Assembly (NCBI GenBank): GCA_031548025.1
Contig: JAVBRM010000058.1
Location: 1 to 64,000, forward strand
Reading direction: 5' to 3'
Length of the DNA stretch: 64,000 bases
From: UBA5239 sp031548025
GTDB lineage: Bacteria > Verrucomicrobiota > Lentisphaeria > Victivallales > Victivallaceae
Below, in pieces: positions 62,075 to 64,000 of the stretch (its first letter is position 1; each line of letters opens with the position of its first letter). The translations under genes and the position numbers were made by a program. The notes beneath the pieces are model-generated. The model was not told where the DNA came from. It was given only the letters and a program-made list of their open reading frames with translations, and searched no databases.

Positions 62075-62632
62075 TTATTGAAAACTTTCAAAGGTCAAAT
62101 CATCGCCCTTGATGTCGATGAAGATGAAACCAAGGAGCGCATCCACCCAGTCAATCGGGTGAATCGACAGATCGACTTCGACCAAACCGGCCCCGAGCGT
62201 ACCGCCGATTTCCCAGTAGTCGATGGCGCCTTTATGATAATCGAAAGGCTGTTGGCCCGGATTGGTGAATCCTTCGACTTCCAGGAGGAACGGTGAAACC
62301 CAGCGGGTATGGTTGCGGCGTTCGATATTGGCCCCGCCGATACAAGTGAAATACCAACTCCAGCCATCTTGCAGCGCACCGCCGTACTGACGGTTGACAT
62401 CTTTGATCGCCTTGGCGGTGATGCCGAATCCGGCGCCGATCTGGACGGCGTGAGTCAAACGAAGTTCCGCTCTGAGTGTCGGGCCGACACCGATGTTCAA
62501 AGTAAAAGCGTCCAGAATATCGAGAATACGGTTCGGCACATAAAGCGCCACTTTATCAACCCATTGAGCCTGAGTTGCCGCGCCGCTGAACATTATCACC
62601 GCAAACGCCGTTCCCAACAAAAACTTTCTCAT
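62075..62632 (-). CDS. Exported protein, possible small outer-membrane barrel
   Basis: A 185-residue protein with a signal peptide (about 1-22, MRKFLLGTAFAVIMFSGAATQA). The mature part has alternating polar and hydrophobic strands (GVGPTLRAELRLTHAVQIGAG, LGAGLVEVDLSIHPIDWVDALLGF) and ends in FESFQ. It is not a known family to me; strand pattern and short length would suit an outer-membrane barrel, but the last residue is not Phe. The upstream region is AT-rich. Confidence 0.7.
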   Translation of the reverse strand: MRKFLLGTAFAVIMFSGAATQAQWVDKVALYVPNRILDILDAFTLNIGVGPTLRAELRLTHAVQIGAGFGITAKAIKDVNRQYGGALQDGWSWYFTCIGGANIERRNHTRWVSPFLLEVEGFTNPGQQPFDYHKGAIDYWEIGGTLGAGLVEVDLSIHPIDWVDALLGFIFIDIKGDDLTFESFQ

Positions 62633-62760
62633 TGCAAAACCTCGTATTTATAATTACAAAATATAATTCATGATTCAACCATTCGTTATAATAATCTGAA
62701 TTTCAGCTTATTCAAATTATTTTTTATCTTTTTTATCGATTTTCACGCAAAAAATGTCCT

Positions 62761-62888
62761 GAGACAAGTCCGCCAAAAGGCAAAAGACGAAAAAGACCGA
62801 AAGGACTTAAGGGACAGCTTTAGCTCAAAACCCAACTGTCCTTTGCGTCATTTTTGTCCTTTGATTCGACTTTTGGCGGGCTCGTCTC
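62761..62888. repeat. Long imperfect inverted repeat
   Basis: Nineteen-base arms at 62761-62779 and 62870-62888 pair with two mismatches (GAGACAAGTCCGCCAAAAG against the complement of the right arm). Inside, GACGAAAAAGAC and GTCATTTTTGTC pair further, so the whole 128 bp can fold on itself. No coding content. It looks like a MITE-like or extragenic repeat. It fills most of the 352-bp gap 62633-62984. Confidence 0.5.
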
Positions 62889-62889
62889 C

Positions 62890-62932
62890 TGACCGGACAG
62901 GTCGGACCCGTCCGGCGGGTCTGGTAAGCCGG
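62890..62932. repeat. GGAC/GTCC-rich dyad repeat, copy 2
   Basis: CCGGAC (62893-62898) pairs with GTCCGG (62910-62915) and neighbouring GGTC/GACC units. GTCGGACCCGTCCG (62901-62914) matches 13 of 14 bases of copy 1 at 58731. It directly follows the long inverted repeat. Confidence 0.5.
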
Positions 62933-62984
62933 ATATCTGATTTTTTTTGAAAATTAACTTTTATTATTCCCGCCTTAATATATT

Positions 62985-63851
62985 TTAAAATTTCTCGTGG
63001 TCGCTTTTTTGAAGTTGCCGGCGGCGGTATTCCAGCGGTGTTATGCCGGTGTGCTTTCTGAAAATACGGTGAAAGTATTCGATACTGCTGAACCCGGCGC
63101 GCTGAGCGGCCTCGCGGATGGTGATTTCCGACCTCAATAACAGGTTACTTGCATAATTCAGGCGCTGGCGATTGACGAGTTCGGTCAACCCGGTATTGAA
63201 ATATTCCTTCAGCAACCGGCTGGTTCGGGACTCGCTGAGCTCGAGAAATTCCGCCAGTGTGTCGAGACTGATTCCTTTGTTGTAATTTCGGACGATGAAT
63301 TGTTCGATTTCGGTTTTACGCCCCGGCTGGGCCGGAGTTGCCGGGAGTTCGACATCGCAGATAATCTCCGAAATACAGCACGAGAGCATATAACCGAGAT
63401 TGGCGATATGCTCCATGCCTTGCACATCGAGGCCAGGCAGTTTCTTCTGCATCGGTGTGGGCAGTTTCCGCGACTGCACGATCAGGGAATTCACGGGCAA
63501 CGGAGCGGCGGCCCGAAACGGCCCCATAAAGATTACCCCGTACAGGATGTCACCCTTCAGCACCGGGACCACCAGTTCCAGCACCTGATAAGGACAGAGC
63601 TTGAAAAACGGGGTGCGGCAGGTTTCCAGATGATGCTGGACCGCACTTCGGTCGAATTTTATGCAGCGGTGATCCTGCTCCGGAAGCATTTTTTTCAGCT
63701 CGATGCAATACTGATTCTGGTGATAGAGCGGGATATTCGGAATATGCTCCAGGATATGCCGGTAGAAATCGTGAAAACAGATATGGCAATTGCCGAGGGT
63801 TTCCACTGTATTGATAATCGATTTGAGCTGTTTTTCCAGATTCGTTTTCAT
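62985..63851 (-). CDS. AraC family regulator with PocR ligand-binding domain
   Basis: A 288-residue regulator. Residues about 10-180 are a PocR-type sensor with cysteines (HICFHDFYRHIL, HRCIKFDRSAVQHHLETCRTP); about 190-285 are the AraC double helix-turn-helix (SLDTLAEFLELSESRTSRLLKEYF, REAAQRAGFSSIEYFHRIFRKH). The ATG is preceded by GAGAG inside a heptamer tandem repeat. An upstream partial gene ends 46 nt before it on the same strand. Confidence 0.9.
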   Translation of the reverse strand: MKTNLEKQLKSIINTVETLGNCHICFHDFYRHILEHIPNIPLYHQNQYCIELKKMLPEQDHRCIKFDRSAVQHHLETCRTPFFKLCPYQVLELVVPVLKGDILYGVIFMGPFRAAAPLPVNSLIVQSRKLPTPMQKKLPGLDVQGMEHIANLGYMLSCCISEIICDVELPATPAQPGRKTEIEQFIVRNYNKGISLDTLAEFLELSESRTSRLLKEYFNTGLTELVNRQRLNYASNLLLRSEITIREAAQRAGFSSIEYFHRIFRKHTGITPLEYRRRQLQKSDHEKF

Positions 63852-63855
63852 CGTA

Positions 63856-64000
<145 letters not shown>

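Overview
The window looks like chromosome of a Lentisphaerota bacterium, probably Victivallis-like (inference from gene content). The evidence is five short-headed pseudopilins with nearly identical FTLIELLVVIAIIAILAA starts, five large secreted DUF4838 proteins, a Planctomycetes-type pair of ECF sigma factor and Ser/Thr kinase, and many AraC, GntR and LacI regulators of sugar genes. No rRNA, tRNA, CRISPR array, insertion sequence or phage gene was recognised.

Layout. 0.2-3.8 kb, minus strand: two small secreted lysine-rich proteins, an ECF-like sigma factor and a membrane Ser/Thr kinase. 3.9-12.4 kb, plus strand: a biotin-independent malonate decarboxylase operon (mdcA, C, D, E, a fused mdcG-mdcB, mdcH), followed by a sensor histidine kinase and an aldo/keto reductase; no malonate transporter or mdcR is present. 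16.7-21.2 kb, minus: rsmE, two lipoproteins, hpt, a C-type-lectin-domain protein and a small membrane protein. 21.3-22.8 kb: a K+/H+ antiporter. 54.6-63.9 kb, mostly minus: dnaK, groES, groEL, a GT83-type glycosyltransferase, coaC, gmk, a cysteine-cluster protein and a PocR/AraC regulator, with several unusual intergenic repeats.

The most distinctive content is a set of five glycan-utilisation-like modules between 12.7 and 54.6 kb. Each holds one regulator, exactly one pseudopilin and one to five secreted carbohydrate-active-like proteins. A: AraC, DUF4838, pseudopilin (12.7-16.7 kb). B: GntR, pseudopilin, GH123-like, CBM9-like, DUF4838, a small secreted protein and a cytoplasmic GATase-like protein (22.8-33.8 kb). 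C: LacI, pseudopilin, beta-helix protein (34.2-37.9 kb). D: AraC, a cytoplasmic unknown, LamG-like, DUF4838, pseudopilin (37.9-44.1 kb). E: GntR, pseudopilin, GH-like, two DUF4838 (45.4-54.6 kb). There are no SusC/SusD or TonB-dependent receptors and no ABC or PTS sugar transporters in any module, so the pseudopilin is the one constant non-enzymatic partner. All five pseudopilins lack the usual Gly before the prepilin cleavage point. A tandem dedA pair lies between D and E.

Several start sites were set from ribosome-binding sites instead of the longest reading frame; the most unusual is a probable CTG start that restores a signal peptide to the module A DUF4838 protein. Protein family names come from motif recognition by eye; no database search was run.
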